Positions 5,269 to 6,186 of a stretch of 6,186 nucleotides of DNA are shown here, one piece after another (within the stretch, counting starts at the first letter, position 1; each line of letters opens with the position of its first letter). Under the pieces are notes generated by a model that was not told where the DNA came from, did not search any database, and was given only the letters and a program-made list of their open reading frames with translations. Source of the DNA: Pseudomonadota bacterium (GTDB lineage Bacteria; Pseudomonadota; Gammaproteobacteria; Burkholderiales; Burkholderiaceae_C); contig JAEWVY010000303.1 in NCBI GenBank assembly GCA_023396625.1, positions 1 through 6,186 of the forward strand, given 5' to 3'. Both the position numbers and the translations under genes were made by a program.

Positions 5269-6117
5269 ATGAAATCGCTGTATGACGTCCCGGCACCGGC
5301 GAAACTCAATCTATTCCTTCACGTCACCGGTCGGCGGGCCGATGGCTACCATCTGCTGCAGTCGGTATTCATGTTGATCGACTGGTGCGACACCCTGCAC
5401 CTGGAGTGCCGCGCCGATGGGCGGATCAGCCGCGAGGACCTGGTGGGCATGCCTTTGCCCGCCGACGATCTCATCGTCCGCGCCGCGCGTGCCCTGCAGG
5501 CCCTGACCGGTTGCACGCTCGGCGTCCACGTCGGCGTGGAAAAACGCATTCCATCACAGGCCGGCATGGGGGGCGGCTCATCGGACGCGGCCAGCTGCCT
5601 GCTCGCGCTCAACCGGTTGTGGCATCTGGGCCTGACGATCACCGAGCTGGCCGCCGTCGGACTTCGCCTCGGCGCCGATGTGCCTTTCTTCCTGCACGGA
5701 CACCATGCCTGGGTCGAGGGAATCGGCGAGACCATCACCCCATTGAAACTGCCTGCGGCACGGTTTGTGGTGATCAAGCCACCCCAGGGCGTGGAGACGC
5801 GATCGATTTTTGAGGCCAAGGAGCTCAAACGCGATACTTTTCCTGCTACAATTTCAGGCTTTGCAGCAGACCCATATGGCTTTGGCAGCAATACGCTGCA
5901 ACCGGTCGCACTGGCGCAATGCCCGCAAATCGCACAAGCCCTTGACTGGCTTGCCGATCAGGGGCTTCACGGGCGAATGACCGGCTCAGGCAGTGCGGTA
6001 TTTGCGCAAATGCCGGATGGTATTGACCTGCATCGCGCCCCTGAGGGCTGGCAGGTCAGAATATGCGGCAATTTGGCGGTTCATCCCCTTCACGGGTGGG
6101 CCGCCAGCGACAGTTGA
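5269..6117 (+). CDS. ispE: 4-diphosphocytidyl-2-C-methyl-D-erythritol kinase IspE
   Basis: IspE is a cytosolic GHMP-family kinase that phosphorylates the 2-hydroxyl of CDP-ME with ATP in the MEP route to isoprenoids. The protein is 282 residues, normal for the family. Motif 1 is PAPAKLNLFLHV then GRRADGYH (8-28), with Lys12 matching the conserved catalytic lysine. The ATP-binding GHMP motif is PSQAGMGGGSSDAAS (95-109). Asp137 in LGADVPFF is the expected catalytic base. Motif 3 is MTGSGSAVF (237-245). All three motifs are intact. The ATG at 5269 is chosen because motif 1 begins eight residues in, as in E. coli; no Shine-Dalgarno is present and a -10-like hexamer lies just upstream. It follows lolB after 42 nt and precedes tRNA-Gln by 32 nt. 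A stretch around 5830-5865 is AT-rich and contains a possible internal promoter. Confidence 0.97.
   Translation: MKSLYDVPAPAKLNLFLHVTGRRADGYHLLQSVFMLIDWCDTLHLECRADGRISREDLVGMPLPADDLIVRAARALQALTGCTLGVHVGVEKRIPSQAGMGGGSSDAASCLLALNRLWHLGLTITELAAVGLRLGADVPFFLHGHHAWVEGIGETITPLKLPAARFVVIKPPQGVETRSIFEAKELKRDTFPATISGFAADPYGFGSNTLQPVALAQCPQIAQALDWLADQGLHGRMTGSGSAVFAQMPDGIDLHRAPEGWQVRICGNLAVHPLHGWAASDS
5844..5852 (+). promoter_or_regulatory. Possible extended -10 promoter inside ispE, driving the tRNA and genes beyond
   Basis: TGC followed by TACAAT forms an extended -10 (TGn plus a 5-of-6 hexamer) in an AT-rich patch of the ispE coding region. The -35 at 17-nt spacing (CTCAAA, 5824-5829) is weak, which extended -10 promoters tolerate. 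Initiation near 5859 would transcribe about 290 nt before the tRNA. In E. coli the prs promoter likewise lies within ispE (ychB); prs probably follows the tRNA here, outside the window. Confidence 0.35.
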
Positions 6118-6118
6118 A

Positions 6119-6144
6119 GGCGGGTAGCGCAGTTGCTGCCTGCC
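6119..6144 (+). other. Hairpin between ispE and tRNA-Gln
   Basis: GGCGGGTAGC (6119-6128) pairs with GCTGCCTGCC (6135-6144) as a 10-bp stem with two G-U pairs in RNA and a 6-nt loop GCAGTT. It starts two bases after the ispE stop and ends five bases before the tRNA. No T-tract follows, so it is not a classical intrinsic terminator. It may protect the 3' end of the ispE mRNA after tRNA processing (inference). Confidence 0.5.
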
Positions 6145-6149
6145 AGTGT

Positions 6150-6186
6150 AGGGGAGTCGCCAAGTTGGTCAAGGCACCGGATTTTG
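6150..6186 (+). tRNA. tRNA-Gln(UUG), 5' half (partial)
   Basis: The visible half folds as a tRNA: acceptor strand AGGGGAG (6150-6156), T8, C9, D stem GCC/GGC (6159-6161, 6173-6175) with a D loop containing GG (6167-6168), A26, anticodon 5' stem CCGGA (6177-6181), then TT and anticodon TTG (6184-6186). The window ends on the third anticodon base. GCACCGGATTTTG is the characteristic core of bacterial tRNA-Gln, and tRNA-Gln after ispE is the order I recall in Burkholderiales. The 3' half and the acceptor complement lie outside, so base 1 as A6150 rests on D-stem spacing. Confidence 0.9.

Noticed and set aside
6119..6149. Hairpin after ispE as a rho-independent terminator
   Set aside because: The stem is strong but AGTGT and then the tRNA follow, with no uridine run.

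Overview
The window is about 6.2 kb of GC-rich DNA, dense with genes and ordinary chromosomal in character. The gene set and order (mutM, dynamin-like GTPase and mutY on one strand; TPR protein, lolB, ispE and tRNA-Gln on the other) match, from memory, the arrangement seen in Burkholderiales, especially Comamonadaceae-type Betaproteobacteria. The genus cannot be fixed from this sequence. No insertion sequence, CRISPR array, integrase or phage gene is visible, and no stretch over 300 bases lacks a gene.

Minus strand (2960 down to 1): mutM (8-oxoguanine glycosylase), then after a 47-nt gap a 658-residue dynamin-family GTPase, then mutY (adenine glycosylase). mutY starts inside the 3' end of the GTPase gene and leaves the window after 47 codons. 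MutM and MutY are the two glycosylases of the GO system, which limits mutations from oxidised guanine. Here a membrane-remodelling type GTPase lies between them, apparently in the same transcription unit. The best promoter candidate lies just upstream of mutM, with a possible internal extended -10 before the GTPase gene.

Plus strand (2999 to 6186): an exported TPR-repeat protein, then lolB (outer-membrane lipoprotein receptor) starting at a TTG that overlaps the TPR stop codon, then ispE (CDP-ME kinase of the MEP isoprenoid pathway), then the 5' half of a tRNA-Gln(UUG) gene. The window ends exactly on the last anticodon base. TPR and lolB look translationally coupled and both concern the cell envelope. 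ispE has its own -10-like element.

The less ordinary signals are regulatory or structural: a 38-bp divergent region with overlapping -10 elements; -10-like hexamers placed exactly 6 nt before the ATG of both the TPR gene and ispE, suggesting leaderless mRNAs; three 7-base homopolymers confined to the GTPase gene, one of which could fuse it to MutY by one-base slippage; an AT-rich island encoding the LolB signal peptide; an extended -10 inside ispE; and a hairpin between ispE and the tRNA. I did not see a clearly new multi-gene system; the GTPase embedded in the GO repair operon is the closest candidate.
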